Positions 30,447 through 39,210 are shown, numbered from the stretch's first letter. The stretch: 42,959 nucleotides of DNA from CAZWEZ01 sp964632795 (GCA_964632795.1 CAZWEZ010000022.1:1-42959), one strand, 5' to 3'. Notes: generated from the letters alone by a model not told the origin. Translations and numbers: made by a program.

Positions 30447-30569
30447 ATGAGTGCCTCCCTGGAAGGACCGAATGGGCGTTGTCCGGCAATCGCCGGGCCT
30501 TCGCTACATCTATCAGCAACCCCGTGGCGAGTTCAAGGTCCCGCTTCCCGCCGGTCGAGACAGGCCCTT

Positions 30570-30834
30570 ATACCAACCTGCACTAATAATGACCCATAGA
30601 GACGGCTTTCCAAGGCTTTCGGCTAGGAGCGTGCGGCGTAGCGATGCCGGAGCATCGCAAGGCGTGCGCGACGCTGTCCGAAAGCCTTGGAAAGCCGCCG
30701 TTCCGGTCGCCTCAGCGTCCCGCCGGAGGGCGTCGAAAAGCCTTGACGATGGCACCGCATCGCCGGCGGCCTTCCTCCTACCCGGCGGGACGCTGAGGCG
30801 ATCTCTATGAGTCATTATTAGTGCAGGTTGGTAT
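30570..30834. repeat. Complete MITE-like element, 265 bp
   Basis: The outer 33 bp (30570-30602 and 30802-30834) are near-perfect inverted repeats, ending in ATACCAACCTGCACTAATAA at the left and the complement at the right. TACCAA/TTGGTA is flanked by TTA on both sides, which fits a 3-bp target duplication of TNA type, as made by IS5-family IS1031-like transposases. Internal arms (CGGCTTTCCAAGGCTTTCGG and complement) give a second hairpin. No transposase is encoded. The second copy is at 1-187 in the opposite orientation. It occupies most of the 479-bp gap before the response regulator. Confidence 0.88.
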
Positions 30835-30925
30835 TAACATCGGCGCCAGAATAACTCTAATATGAGACTCGACCCGCCGGCCGGGGTTGCCGGCGCCGGG
30901 AAGAAACGCAGGTGACTGAACGAAG

Positions 30926-31459
30926 ATGCCGGGCTACGATTTTTCCAATCTGAGCATCATGGTCGTCGACGACTACACGCCGATGCGGGCCATCCTGCGT
31001 GGGGTCCTCCTTGCGTTGGGGGTAGGCAATGTCGCCGACGCGGCGAACGGCCGGGACGCCCTGGAACAGCTCAAGAGCTTCAACGCCGACATCGTGATCC
31101 TCGACAACATGATGGAACCGATGAACGGCATCGAGCTGACCTACAGGATCCGCGGCGGCGAGGGGGGAACCGACCCGTTCATCCCGATCATCATGATCTC
31201 CGGCTATTCGGAACTGGACAACATCATGGAAGCCAGGGACGCCGGTGTCTCCGAGTTCCTGGCCAAGCCGATCTCGGCCAAGCTGGTGTTCCTGCGTCTG
31301 CGCACGGTGATCGAGAAACCGCGGTCCTTCGTCCGCACCCAGGACTTCTTCGGCCCCGACCGCCGCCGTCGTCCGCTCGAGATCGAACAGCCCGAGCGCC
31401 GCGACTCTCCCTACGAATACGACGGCGAGAAGCGCCAGGAAGACCGGCCCGAGGTATGA
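30926..31459 (+). CDS. CheY-like response regulator, single domain with tail
   Basis: This gene encodes a 177-residue protein with a receiver domain (about 8-130). The phosphoacceptor is Asp60 (VILDNMMEP), acidic residues are Asp15-Asp16 (VVDDYTPM), Ser93 (MISGYSE) and Lys114 (LAKPIS). The remaining 45 residues are charged and polar with no output domain, so it should work by protein contacts, for example in chemotaxis, flagellar or stress phosphorelays. The DUF1489 gene overlaps by ATGA and an Hpt gene follows, so these may form a phosphorelay. No histidine kinase is in the window. Confidence 0.9.
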   Translation: MPGYDFSNLSIMVVDDYTPMRAILRGVLLALGVGNVADAANGRDALEQLKSFNADIVILDNMMEPMNGIELTYRIRGGEGGTDPFIPIIMISGYSELDNIMEARDAGVSEFLAKPISAKLVFLRLRTVIEKPRSFVRTQDFFGPDRRRRPLEIEQPERRDSPYEYDGEKRQEDRPEV

Positions 31460-31893
31460 CCGTCCATCTGCTCAAGATGTGCGTCGGCGTCGAGGACATC
31501 GGCCAATTGGCCGAATACCACGCCGGCCGGTTGCGCCAGGCCCGCCGGCGGGGCGAGCCCCTGGTGGTGCGCCATTACACCCGCCAGATGCCGAGGCGGG
31601 GCGCCGAGATCATCGACGGCGGTTCGCTGTACTGGGTGATCCGGGGCTTCATCCGGGTCCGCCAGAGCGTGCTCGACGTCGAGCGGTGCCTCGATGCCGA
31701 CGGCCGCCCCCGGTGCGCGCTGGTCCTGGCCCCGGACCTGGCCAGGGTCAGGCTCCGCGCCTTCAAGCCGTTCCAGGGCTGGCGCTACCTGAGCGCCGAG
31801 AACGCGCCGCCCGACGTCAACTCGGCGGTCGAGGGGTTCGAGGGGATGCCGCCGGAACTGGCCGCCGAACTGCGCCAGCTGGGGCTGCTTTAG
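31456..31893 (+). CDS. DUF1489 family protein
   Basis: This gene encodes a 145-residue protein of the DUF1489 family, found in alphaproteobacteria. Landmarks are VHLLKMCVGVEDIGQLAEYH, RHYTRQMPRRGAEIIDGGSL, YWVIRGFIRVRQ and the C-terminal KPFQGWRYLSAENAPPDV. The function of the family is unknown. It overlaps the response-regulator gene by ATGA, so the two are coupled. Confidence 0.88.
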   Translation: MTVHLLKMCVGVEDIGQLAEYHAGRLRQARRRGEPLVVRHYTRQMPRRGAEIIDGGSLYWVIRGFIRVRQSVLDVERCLDADGRPRCALVLAPDLARVRLRAFKPFQGWRYLSAENAPPDVNSAVEGFEGMPPELAAELRQLGLL

Positions 31894-32023
31894 GCGCTGC
31901 GCAACAGTTGAGCGGGCGGGCGGGCGTTTCGGCTTGCCATTGCCGGGATGATACATCAAGCTGCCGGATAATACTTGTTGGGCCGATCTTCTCCCCGACA
32001 CAATGAAGTGAAAGTATCGGCCA

Positions 32024-32515
32024 ATGGACGATGACGACGAAATCCAGGTTTTCGATCCGCCCGACACCCTCAAGGCGAAGGTTGGTACCGGCGGACCCGA
32101 GGCGGTCGACCTCGAGACTCTCGAGCGCGCCGAAGCCGTCATCGCCGACTTGACCGACGACTACCTCAAATGGGCCGAGGAAGACCTCGACAAGATCGAT
32201 GGCGTGGTCAAGGAACTGTCCGCGGCTACCGACAACCACAAGGAATTCCTCGGTCGAATCTTCCAGATCGCCCACGATATCAAGGGCCAGGGCGGCAGCT
32301 TCGGCTACGAGATGATGACCGTCATCGGCGACAAGTTGTGCCGCTTCGTGGAGAAGCTGGACGTCGCCGAGCCCGCCGAAGTCGAGGCGATCTCACTCCA
32401 CGTCAACACCATGAAGGTGGTGATCTCCAAACGCATGCAGGGCGACGGCGGCAAGGAAGGCGCGGCGCTCTTCGACGGCCTCAACAGGGTCGTCGACAAG
32501 ATCATGAACAAATAA
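32024..32515 (+). CDS. Histidine phosphotransfer (Hpt) domain protein
   Basis: This gene encodes a 163-residue protein with one Hpt domain. The phosphorylated His84 is in IAHDIKGQGGSFGYEMM, the HxxKG motif followed by the typical GGSFG turn. The first 35 residues are acidic. It would relay a phosphoryl group between a hybrid kinase and a receiver such as the response regulator 0.6 kb upstream. The 130 bp between DUF1489 and this gene hold its own promoter region, though no clear box was picked. Confidence 0.85.
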   Translation: MDDDDEIQVFDPPDTLKAKVGTGGPEAVDLETLERAEAVIADLTDDYLKWAEEDLDKIDGVVKELSAATDNHKEFLGRIFQIAHDIKGQGGSFGYEMMTVIGDKLCRFVEKLDVAEPAEVEAISLHVNTMKVVISKRMQGDGGKEGAALFDGLNRVVDKIMNK

Positions 32516-32575
32516 TTCTGCTGGTTCCAAATAATTCCGGCACCGGCGAGTTCTTCACCCCCCGAGCGGAGCGGA

Positions 32576-33631
32576 CTAGGCGGCGATGTCGACGGGGCCG
32601 GGGGGCGGGACCAGGTGTTCCTCGGCGATGCGGTCGGCGATCACGCAGGGCGGGAGGTGTTCCCGCTCGGCGCGGGCGAAGATGCGCTTGAGCGTCGCGC
32701 CGATGCCTTCGACCCGCTCGAGGACCTTTTTCTCGCAGTATCCCGGTCCTTCGCTGGCGACGTCGATGACCCCGCCGGCGTTGGCCACGTAGTCGGGGGC
32801 ATAGAGGATCCCGCGGCGGTGCAACTCGTCGCCGTGGCGCGGCTCGGCCAGCTGGTTGTTGGCGCCCCCGGCGACGATCGTGGCGTGCAGCCGGACGATG
32901 GTGTCATCGTCGATGACGGCGCCCAGCGCGCACGGCGAGAAGACGTCCGCCTCGACCTCGAAGATCGCCTCCGGGCTCACCGCCCGGGCGTCGAAGTCCC
33001 GCACCGCCTGTTCGACCGCCTGGTCGCGGATGTCGGCGACGATCAGCCGGGCGCCGGCCTCGGCCAGGTAGCCGCACAGCCGGTAGCCGACGTTGCCCAG
33101 CCCCTGCACGGCGACGCCCAGGCCGCTCAGGTCGTCGTCCCCGGTGCGGTGCTCGACCGCCGCCCGGATCGCCATGAACACCCCGAAGGCGGTGGCCGGC
33201 GAGGGGTTGCCGCTGCCGTTCGGCAGCCCGCGGGCGTAGGCGGTCTCCTGGCGCACGATGTCCATGTCGTTGACCGTGGTGCCGACGTCCTCGGCGGTGA
33301 TGTAGCGGCCGCCCAGGGTGTTCAGGAAACGGCCGAAGGCGCGCAACAGGGCCTCGCTCTTGGCGGTCCGCGGATCGCCGATGATCACCGCCTTGCCGCC
33401 GCCGAAGGGGAGGCCGGCGACCGCCGACTTGTAGGTCATGGAGCGCGACAGCCGCAGCACGTCGGCGAGGGCCTCGCCGTCGGAGTCGTAATTCCACATC
33501 CGACAGCCGCCCAGCGCCGGCCCGCGCACCGTGTTGTGGATGGCGACGATGCACCTGAGGCCGGAGGCCGGATCACAGCCGAAGACTACCTGTTGGTGAT
33601 TGTCGAAGTCGCGAGCCGAGAAAACCGACAT
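32576..33631 (-). CDS. Leucine dehydrogenase-type Glu/Leu/Phe/Val dehydrogenase
   Basis: This gene encodes a 351-residue NAD-dependent amino-acid dehydrogenase of leucine/phenylalanine dehydrogenase type, which deaminates branched-chain (or aromatic) amino acids to keto acids. The Lys-bearing substrate segment is RSMTYKSAVAGLPFGGGKAV, the Asp/Gly-rich ITAEDVGTTVNDMDIVRQET follows, and the Rossmann motif is VAVQGLGNVGYRLC. VANAGGVIDVASE is the other landmark. The start ATG at 33631 has GAGGAG upstream; the frame is open 12 codons further. Leu deamination would feed the isovaleryl-CoA route seen elsewhere in the window. Confidence 0.9.
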   Translation of the reverse strand: MSVFSARDFDNHQQVVFGCDPASGLRCIVAIHNTVRGPALGGCRMWNYDSDGEALADVLRLSRSMTYKSAVAGLPFGGGKAVIIGDPRTAKSEALLRAFGRFLNTLGGRYITAEDVGTTVNDMDIVRQETAYARGLPNGSGNPSPATAFGVFMAIRAAVEHRTGDDDLSGLGVAVQGLGNVGYRLCGYLAEAGARLIVADIRDQAVEQAVRDFDARAVSPEAIFEVEADVFSPCALGAVIDDDTIVRLHATIVAGGANNQLAEPRHGDELHRRGILYAPDYVANAGGVIDVASEGPGYCEKKVLERVEGIGATLKRIFARAEREHLPPCVIADRIAEEHLVPPPGPVDIAA

Positions 33632-33838
33632 GGTGCATGCTCCTCGAACAAATAAAGGATTTATCACTCATCGATTTAATCGCAAGACAAGTATTGTATA
33701 TGATTTTCACGTGGTTTTCAATGAATGCTCAAGTCTGTAATAAATAGATTATTATTTCTTTCTGTATTCAAAATTTATAAATAAATTTCCAATTCCCCGG
33801 GGCGGATGAAATCGTCTTTCACGGCCGCGGGCGGGCAT
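33632..33838. other. AT-rich intergenic region
   Basis: This region upstream of the amino-acid dehydrogenase gene is strongly AT-rich relative to the window, notably at 33650-33790. It must hold the promoter of that gene, reading leftward. I see no gene in it. Confidence 0.5.
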
Positions 33839-33865
33839 CGAAAAGGGCGGTCGGAAGACCGCCCT
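33839..33865 (-). terminator. Rho-independent terminator of PadR-like gene
   Basis: A 9-bp perfect stem AGGGCGGTC / GACCGCCCT with the loop GGAA lies at 33844-33865; on the minus strand it is followed by TTTT and C. It lies about 45 bp after the stop codon of the PadR-like gene. Confidence 0.85.
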
Positions 33866-33898
33866 GGAAGGCTCCGGCGCCGGCTCGGCCAGGGGCTT

Positions 33899-33910
33899 AT
33901 ACCAAGGGGC
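33899..33910. repeat. Solo MITE end fragment
   Basis: ATACCAAGGGGC is identical to the complement of the outer end of the MITE at 176-187 and directly abuts the stop codon of the PadR-like gene. Only the 12-bp end is left; this short match could be chance, but the sequence is distinctive. Confidence 0.4.
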
Positions 33911-34455
33911 TATGAATAGAGGGCGTCGCGGAACTCGGCGAGCCAGGTCAGCCGGTTCTTCAGCAGGCCGATGTCGTGGTCCAGCCACCTGAGAAGGAAG
34001 CCGCCGTCGTCCGAGTGGTGCTGGCGCAGGTCGTCGAGGCGGGCCAGCTCGTTGTCGCAGACCTCGACCAGGTGGTCGGCCTGGATCCGCTGGTCGTCGT
34101 CGTCCAGGAGGTGCAGGAAGCGGAACTTGAGGGCGATGACGAGCTTGTTGAGCTCGGTCGCCGCCGAGCGGATGTTGGCGGTCAACAGGGTTCGCAGTTC
34201 GGCCCGCCCGGCCTCGGTGATGGCGAGTTCGGCATCGTCCTCCATGCCGACGCCGTCGACGGGCTCGATCAGCCCTTCGTACTTCAGCAGCTCGATGGAA
34301 GGCCCCATGACGTCCAGGGAAGGCCCGAGGACGCGGCTGACGAAATGGCGGATGGAGTTGGCCAGCCCGCTGTAGCACATGGGAGACATCGCCAGGGTGC
34401 CCAGGGCGCACAGGCGAACGGCCTCTTTCGGGGTCAGCGTGTTGTCGGCATACAT
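33910..34455 (-). CDS. PadR-like winged-helix regulator
   Basis: This gene encodes a 181-residue protein from ATG 34455, which has a GGAGGAAGGA ribosome-binding site; a longer frame upstream lacks one. Residues 10-85 look like a PadR-type winged helix (LCALGTLAMSPMCYSGLANS, GPSIELLKYEGLIEPVDG, then AITEAGRAELRTLL), and residues 90-181 form a helical, dimerisation-like region. PadR proteins repress detoxification genes; the effector is unknown. The recognition-helix region is degenerate, so I am only moderately sure. A terminator follows at 33839-33865. Confidence 0.65.
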   Translation of the reverse strand: MYADNTLTPKEAVRLCALGTLAMSPMCYSGLANSIRHFVSRVLGPSLDVMGPSIELLKYEGLIEPVDGVGMEDDAELAITEAGRAELRTLLTANIRSAATELNKLVIALKFRFLHLLDDDDQRIQADHLVEVCDNELARLDDLRQHHSDDGGFLLRWLDHDIGLLKNRLTWLAEFRDALYS

Positions 34456-34587
34456 GCGCGTCCTTCCTCCCCGACTCGCCCAAGTATACGCCGCGCGCGC
34501 CGTCAAGTCCACAAACCCGGCGGGCTTCTCAAACGCCGTTCCGGGGCCTATAAAGGCCGCGCCGTTTCAGCTTCTCGCAGGTTTTCC

Positions 34588-35868
34588 ATGTTCGACATCA
34601 AGTGGATCCGCGATCACCCGGACGACTTCGACGACGCCTTGCGCCGCCGCGGCCTCGGGGCCGCGGCGGCGGGCCTGATCGAACTCGACGGCAAGCGCCG
34701 CCAGGCCTTGAGTCGGGCCCAGGACATCCAGACCCAGCGCAACAAGCTGTCCAAGGAGATCGGCGCCGCCAAGGCCAGGGGCGAGGACGCCGCCGCCCTC
34801 ATCGAGGAGGTGTCGCGTTCCAAGACCGAACAGGCGGCGGCCGAGGAGACGGCGCGCCAGGCCTCCGACGAGCTGGAGCGGGCGTTGGCCGAGTTCCCCA
34901 ACATGCCGGCCGCCGACGTCCCCGACGGCGAGGACGAATCGGCCAACGTCGAGGTCCGGCGCTGGGGCGAGCCCCCGGAGTTCGACTTCCAGCCCCGGGA
35001 GCACTTCGAGATCGGCGAATCCCTGGGCCTGATGGACTTCGAGCGGGCGGCCAGGATGTCGGGCACCCGCTTCGTGGTCCTGACCGGGGCGCTGGCCCGC
35101 CTGGAGCGCGCCCTGGCCTCGTTCATGCTCGATCTGCATACCGGCGAGTTCGGCTACACCGAGGTCAACCCGCCGGCGCTGGTCAACGACGACTCCATGT
35201 ACGGCACCGGCCAACTGCCCAAGTTCGCCGCCGATTTGTTCCGCACCGAGGACGGCTACTGGCTGATCCCCACCGCCGAGGTGCCGCTGACCAACATGGT
35301 GTCAGGCGAGATCGTCGACGCGGCGGCGCTGCCGCTGCGCTACACGGCGATGACCTGGTGTTTCCGCTCCGAGGCCGGCTCGGCCGGCAAGGACACCCGG
35401 GGCATGATCCGCCAGCACCAGTTCACCAAGGTGGAGATGGTGAGTATTGCCCATCCCGAGCGCTCGGACGACGAGCTGGAACGCATGACGTCGTGTGCCG
35501 AAGCGGTCCTCCAGCGCCTCGGACTGTCCTACCGGACGGTAGTTCTGAGCACCGGCGACATGGGCTTCGGGGCGCGCAAGACCTACGACATCGAGATCTG
35601 GCTGCCGGGCCAGGACCGCTACCGGGAGATCTCGAGCTGTTCCAACTGCGGCGACTTCCAGGCCCGCCGCATGAAGGCCCGGTTCCGCGCCAAGGGCGAC
35701 AAGGAGATTCGCTTCGTGCATACCCTCAACGGCTCCGGGGTCGCCATCGGGCGGACCCTGGTGGCGATCCTCGAGAACTACCAACAGGCCGACGGCTCGG
35801 TCGAGGTGCCCGAGGTCATCCGCCCCTACATGGGCGGCCTGGAGGCGATTACCGGTGATGGCGGATAA
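34588..35868 (+). CDS. serS: Seryl-tRNA synthetase
   Basis: This gene encodes a 426-residue class II seryl-tRNA synthetase, which charges tRNA-Ser (and tRNA-Sec). The N-terminal antiparallel coiled-coil (about 30-100) binds the long variable arm of the tRNA. The catalytic domain has motif 2 (FRSEAGSAGKDTRGMIRQHQ) and motif 3 (GSGVAIGRTLVAILENYQ). The ATG at 34588 starts MFDIKWIRDHPDDF, the usual start. surE begins inside its last codons. It opens the conserved housekeeping cluster. Confidence 0.97.
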   Translation: MFDIKWIRDHPDDFDDALRRRGLGAAAAGLIELDGKRRQALSRAQDIQTQRNKLSKEIGAAKARGEDAAALIEEVSRSKTEQAAAEETARQASDELERALAEFPNMPAADVPDGEDESANVEVRRWGEPPEFDFQPREHFEIGESLGLMDFERAARMSGTRFVVLTGALARLERALASFMLDLHTGEFGYTEVNPPALVNDDSMYGTGQLPKFAADLFRTEDGYWLIPTAEVPLTNMVSGEIVDAAALPLRYTAMTWCFRSEAGSAGKDTRGMIRQHQFTKVEMVSIAHPERSDDELERMTSCAEAVLQRLGLSYRTVVLSTGDMGFGARKTYDIEIWLPGQDRYREISSCSNCGDFQARRMKARFRAKGDKEIRFVHTLNGSGVAIGRTLVAILENYQQADGSVEVPEVIRPYMGGLEAITGDGG

Positions 35869-36643
35869 CTCCCCGGTGGACCTGTCCCGGGCCCGGGTCC
35901 TGATCTCCAACGACGACGGCATCGACGCCCCGGGCCTCAAGGTCCTCGAGCGGATCGTCCGCAAGTTCGCCCGCGAGGTGTGGGTGGTGGCGCCCGAGAC
36001 CGAGCAGAGCGCGGCCAGCCATTCGCTGACCCTGCGCCGGCCGCTGCGGATCCGCAAGGTCTCCGGGCGCCGCTACGCGGTCGACGGCACCCCCACCGAC
36101 TGCATGCTGCTGGCCGAGCGCTTCATCATGAAGGAGCGGCGCCCCGACATCGTGCTGGCGGGCATCAACCGGGGCGCCAACCTGGGCGAGGACGTGACCT
36201 ATTCGGGGACCGTCGCCGTGGCCATGGAGGCGACCCTGCTGGGCATCCCGGCGGTGGCGCTGAGCCTGGTCCGCGAGGACGGGCATGCCCTCAAGTGGTC
36301 GACCGCCGAGCAGTGGACCGAACGGGTGCTGCGCCGCCTGGTCTCGATGGCGTGGCCGGCCAACGTCCTGATCAACGTCAACTTCCCCGACGTTCCGGCC
36401 CGTTCGGTGACCGGCATCGAGGTCACCCGCCAGGGCCGGCGCAAGATCGGCGACCAACTGGTCGAGGGCGTCGACCCACGCGGCGAACCCTACTTCTGGA
36501 TCGGCGTCCAGCGGACCGAGGACCGCTTGCGGGCGGGCAGCGACCTGGAGGCGGTGTGCCGGGGGGCGATCTCGGTGACCCCGCTGTCGCTGGACCTCAC
36601 CCACCGGCCGTCGCTGCGCGCCCTGAAGGCGGTCTTCCCATGA
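35858..36643 (+). CDS. surE: 5'/3'-nucleotidase SurE
   Basis: This gene encodes a 261-residue SurE, a metal-dependent nucleoside monophosphatase of stationary-phase survival. The metal-binding RVLISNDDGIDAPGL near the N-terminus and the segment TYSGTVAVAMEATLLGIPAV are diagnostic. It overlaps serS by 11 bases, with ATG 35858; a GTG at 35855 is also possible. It overlaps pcm by ATGA. Confidence 0.96.
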   Translation: MADNSPVDLSRARVLISNDDGIDAPGLKVLERIVRKFAREVWVVAPETEQSAASHSLTLRRPLRIRKVSGRRYAVDGTPTDCMLLAERFIMKERRPDIVLAGINRGANLGEDVTYSGTVAVAMEATLLGIPAVALSLVREDGHALKWSTAEQWTERVLRRLVSMAWPANVLINVNFPDVPARSVTGIEVTRQGRRKIGDQLVEGVDPRGEPYFWIGVQRTEDRLRAGSDLEAVCRGAISVTPLSLDLTHRPSLRALKAVFP

Positions 36644-37302
36644 GCCCGGCGGCGGCCGAAGGCGAAAACGATCTGGAGGCGCGCAAGGCGAAGCTGATCC
36701 TCGAGCTGCGCGGCGGCGGCGTCACCGACCCCCGGGTCCTGGGGGCCATCGAAGGAGTGCCGCGCGAACGCTTCGTGCCGGCCCCGTTCCGGGCCCGGGC
36801 CTACGACGACGTGGCCCTGCCCATCGGCCACGACCAGACCGTCAGCCAGCCCTCGGTGGTTGCCCGGATGACCCAGGCGCTGGCCGTCGGGGAGCGGATG
36901 AAGGTGCTGGAGATCGGCACCGGCTCGGGCTACCAGGCGGCGGTGCTGGCGCCGCTGTGCCGGCGTCTGTACACCATCGAGTTCCATCGCGAACTGCTGG
37001 CGGAGGCCGAACGGCGGTTCGCCGAACTGGGCCTCGCCAACGTCACCACCCGGGCCGCCGACGGCAGCTTCGGGTGGCCGGAGCAGGCGCCCTTCGACCG
37101 CATCCTGGTCGCCGCCGCGGCCGCCGACGTGCCGCCGATCCTGGTCGATCAGTTGGCGGTGGGGGGGCTGATGGTGCTGCCGGTGGGCGCGGGCGATCAC
37201 GACCAGCGCCTGGAGCTGGTCCGCCGCACCGGGGACGGTATCGAGACCCGGGACCTGGGCGACGTCCGGTTCGTGCCCCTGGTCGCCGGACCGGACCGTT
37301 GA
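36640..37302 (+). CDS. pcm: Protein-L-isoaspartate O-methyltransferase
   Basis: This gene encodes a 220-residue methyltransferase that repairs isoaspartyl residues in damaged proteins using SAM. VPRERFVPAPFRARAYDDVA, then GHDQTVSQPSVVARMTQAL, and motif I LEIGTGSGYQAAVLAPL are family landmarks. The ATG at 36640 overlaps the surE stop codon (ATGA), so the two are coupled. Length is typical. Confidence 0.95.
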   Translation: MSPAAAEGENDLEARKAKLILELRGGGVTDPRVLGAIEGVPRERFVPAPFRARAYDDVALPIGHDQTVSQPSVVARMTQALAVGERMKVLEIGTGSGYQAAVLAPLCRRLYTIEFHRELLAEAERRFAELGLANVTTRAADGSFGWPEQAPFDRILVAAAAADVPPILVDQLAVGGLMVLPVGAGDHDQRLELVRRTGDGIETRDLGDVRFVPLVAGPDR

Positions 37303-37334
37303 AACCGAGTCCGTCCTTGGCGATAATCCCGGTC

Positions 37335-38330
37335 ATGACCGGCACCCCTCCCGCCGTCCGCGCCCTCGCCCTGGTCCTCGCCCTGGCCGGGCCGCTGGCG
37401 GCCGCCGGCTGCGGGTGGGTCGAATGGCCGCCGCCGGGGCAACAACGGCCACGGGCCGTCAACACCCCGCCCCCCCAGGCGACGCCCGCCGGCGGGAGCA
37501 AGGTCTTCATCGGCGCCGAGGCGGTGATCGTCGGCAAGGGGGACAGCGTCTACGCCCTGTCGCGCCGCCACCGGGTCTCGGTCCGCGCCATCATCGAGGC
37601 CAACCGGCTGGTCCCGCCCTACCGCCTCGCCATCGGCCAGCGGATCGTCCTCCCCCGGGCCCGGGTGCACCTGGTCAAGCGCGGCGACACCCTGTCGGGG
37701 ATCTCCCGGCGCTACGGCGTCGGCATGTACGCGCTGGCCCGCGCCAACGGCCTGCCCCCCCCCTATACCATCCTCGTCGGCCAGCGCCTGCGCATCCCCG
37801 GGGCCGGATCGCGGGCCCCGGCGATCGCCAAGACCCCGGTGGCCGCGGTCCAACAAAAGCCGGCGGCCAAGCCCAAGGCCGAGCCCAAGGCCGAGCCCAA
37901 GGCCGAGCCCCCGGCCGCCGTCCCCGCCCCGCCGCCGGTCCAGGGCACGGGCTTCCTGTGGCCGGTCAAGGGAAAGGTGGTATCGACCTTCGGCGCCAAG
38001 GCCAAGGGCCTGCACAACGACGGCATCAACATCGCCGCGCCGCGCGGCTCCCCGGTGTGGGCGGCCGAGAACGGCGTCGTCGCCTATGCCGGCAACGAGC
38101 TGCGCGGCTTCGGCAACCTGCTGCTGATCAAGCACGCCGGGGGCTGGATCACCGCCTACGCCCACAACGACGCCCTGCTGGTCGAGCGCGGCCAGAAGGT
38201 GAAGAAGGGCCAGGTGATCGCCAAGGTCGGCAGCACCGGCACCGTGCGCTCTCCCCAGCTCCACTTCGAGCTGCGCAAGGGCAAGCGCGCCGTTGACCCC
38301 AGGAAATACCTGCGGGCCGGGACCGCCTGA
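37335..38330 (+). CDS. NlpD-like LysM/M23 lipoprotein
   Basis: This gene encodes a 331-residue envelope lipoprotein. It has a lipobox with Cys26 (LAAAGCGW), two LysM peptidoglycan-binding domains (about 60-107 and 110-155), a Pro/Lys/Ala/Glu linker with KAEP repeats (about 176-190) and a C-terminal M23 peptidase domain (about 213-325). The M23 motif reads HNDGIN where active enzymes have HxxxD, while YAHND and LHFELR are near normal. This pattern matches NlpD/EnvC-type activators of cell-wall amidases rather than an active endopeptidase. It lies after surE-pcm, as in many alphaproteobacteria. Confidence 0.9.
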   Translation: MTGTPPAVRALALVLALAGPLAAAGCGWVEWPPPGQQRPRAVNTPPPQATPAGGSKVFIGAEAVIVGKGDSVYALSRRHRVSVRAIIEANRLVPPYRLAIGQRIVLPRARVHLVKRGDTLSGISRRYGVGMYALARANGLPPPYTILVGQRLRIPGAGSRAPAIAKTPVAAVQQKPAAKPKAEPKAEPKAEPPAAVPAPPPVQGTGFLWPVKGKVVSTFGAKAKGLHNDGINIAAPRGSPVWAAENGVVAYAGNELRGFGNLLLIKHAGGWITAYAHNDALLVERGQKVKKGQVIAKVGSTGTVRSPQLHFELRKGKRAVDPRKYLRAGTA

Positions 38331-38346
38331 GAGTCCGGCCCGGACC

Positions 38347-39210
38347 ATGAAACCGGTCGACTGTCTGCTGGCGCTGATTGTGCCGTTGACCTGGGGGATG
38401 GGGCTGACGGTCGCCAAGTTCGGGCTCGGGCAGTTCCCGCCGATCCTCCTGATGGCGTTCCGCTTCACCGTCGCGGCGCTGGTCCTGGTGTGGTTCGTCA
38501 AGCCGCCGTGGCCGCTGATGAGGCGGATCTTCGTCATCACCCTGATCAGCGCCACCATCCAGTACAGCCTGACCTACACCGGCTTGGAGGGACTCGACGT
38601 CTCCACCGCCGTCATCCTGATTCAGCTCGAATCGCCCTTCCTGGCCCTGTGCGGGGTGTTGTTTCTCGGCGAGCGGATGGGGCTGCAGCGCGTCCTGGGA
38701 ATGGTGCTGGCCTTTTCGGGGATCGTCTTGATGGTCGGCGAACCGACCCTGCGCGACAACATGGGGCCGGTGTTCCTGGTCGTCAGCGGGACCATTACCT
38801 GGGCGGTGGGCCAGATCATGATCCGCAGGATGGGCGCCGTCGGCGGCATCACCCTGATCGCCTGGGTGGCGGTGTTCGCCTCGCCCCAGTTGTTCATCGC
38901 CTCGTTCCTGTTCGAGGACGGACAGGTCGAAGCCATTACCCAGGCCGGCTGGCTGGATTGGGGGGTGGTGCTCTATCTGGGGCTGATCATGACGGCGCTG
39001 GGCTACGCCATCTGGTACCACCTGCTGGGCCGCTGCGAGATCACCAGCCTGGCGCCGTTCCTGCTGCTGCTGCCGCTGGTCACGGTGAGCGGGGGCATCC
39101 TCATACTGGGCGAGGAACCGACGACGCTGATCATCGCCGGCGGCGCCGTGGTGCTGGCCGGGGTCGTCGTGATGACCTTCCGGCTGCGCCCCAAAACGGG
39201 ACCCGGTTAA
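38347..39210 (+). CDS. EamA-family (DMT) membrane transporter
   Basis: This gene encodes a 287-residue DMT-superfamily protein with ten hydrophobic segments arranged as two EamA repeats (about 1-140 and 145-285). LIVPLTWGMGLTVAKFGLG and GERMGLQRVLGMVLAFSGIV in the first half, and GYAIWYHLLGRCEITSLAPF in the second, are typical. It would export a small metabolite, often an amino acid or a derivative; the substrate is unknown. Its stop overlaps the convergent ATPase gene's stop by four bases. Confidence 0.9.
   Translation: MKPVDCLLALIVPLTWGMGLTVAKFGLGQFPPILLMAFRFTVAALVLVWFVKPPWPLMRRIFVITLISATIQYSLTYTGLEGLDVSTAVILIQLESPFLALCGVLFLGERMGLQRVLGMVLAFSGIVLMVGEPTLRDNMGPVFLVVSGTITWAVGQIMIRRMGAVGGITLIAWVAVFASPQLFIASFLFEDGQVEAITQAGWLDWGVVLYLGLIMTALGYAIWYHLLGRCEITSLAPFLLLLPLVTVSGGILILGEEPTTLIIAGGAVVLAGVVVMTFRLRPKTGPG

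Noticed and set aside
37876..37911. Repeat run as a possible CRISPR or phase-variation tract
   Set aside because: The unit is 12 bp, in frame and inside a Pro/Ala/Lys linker; it cannot cause frameshifts and has no spacers.
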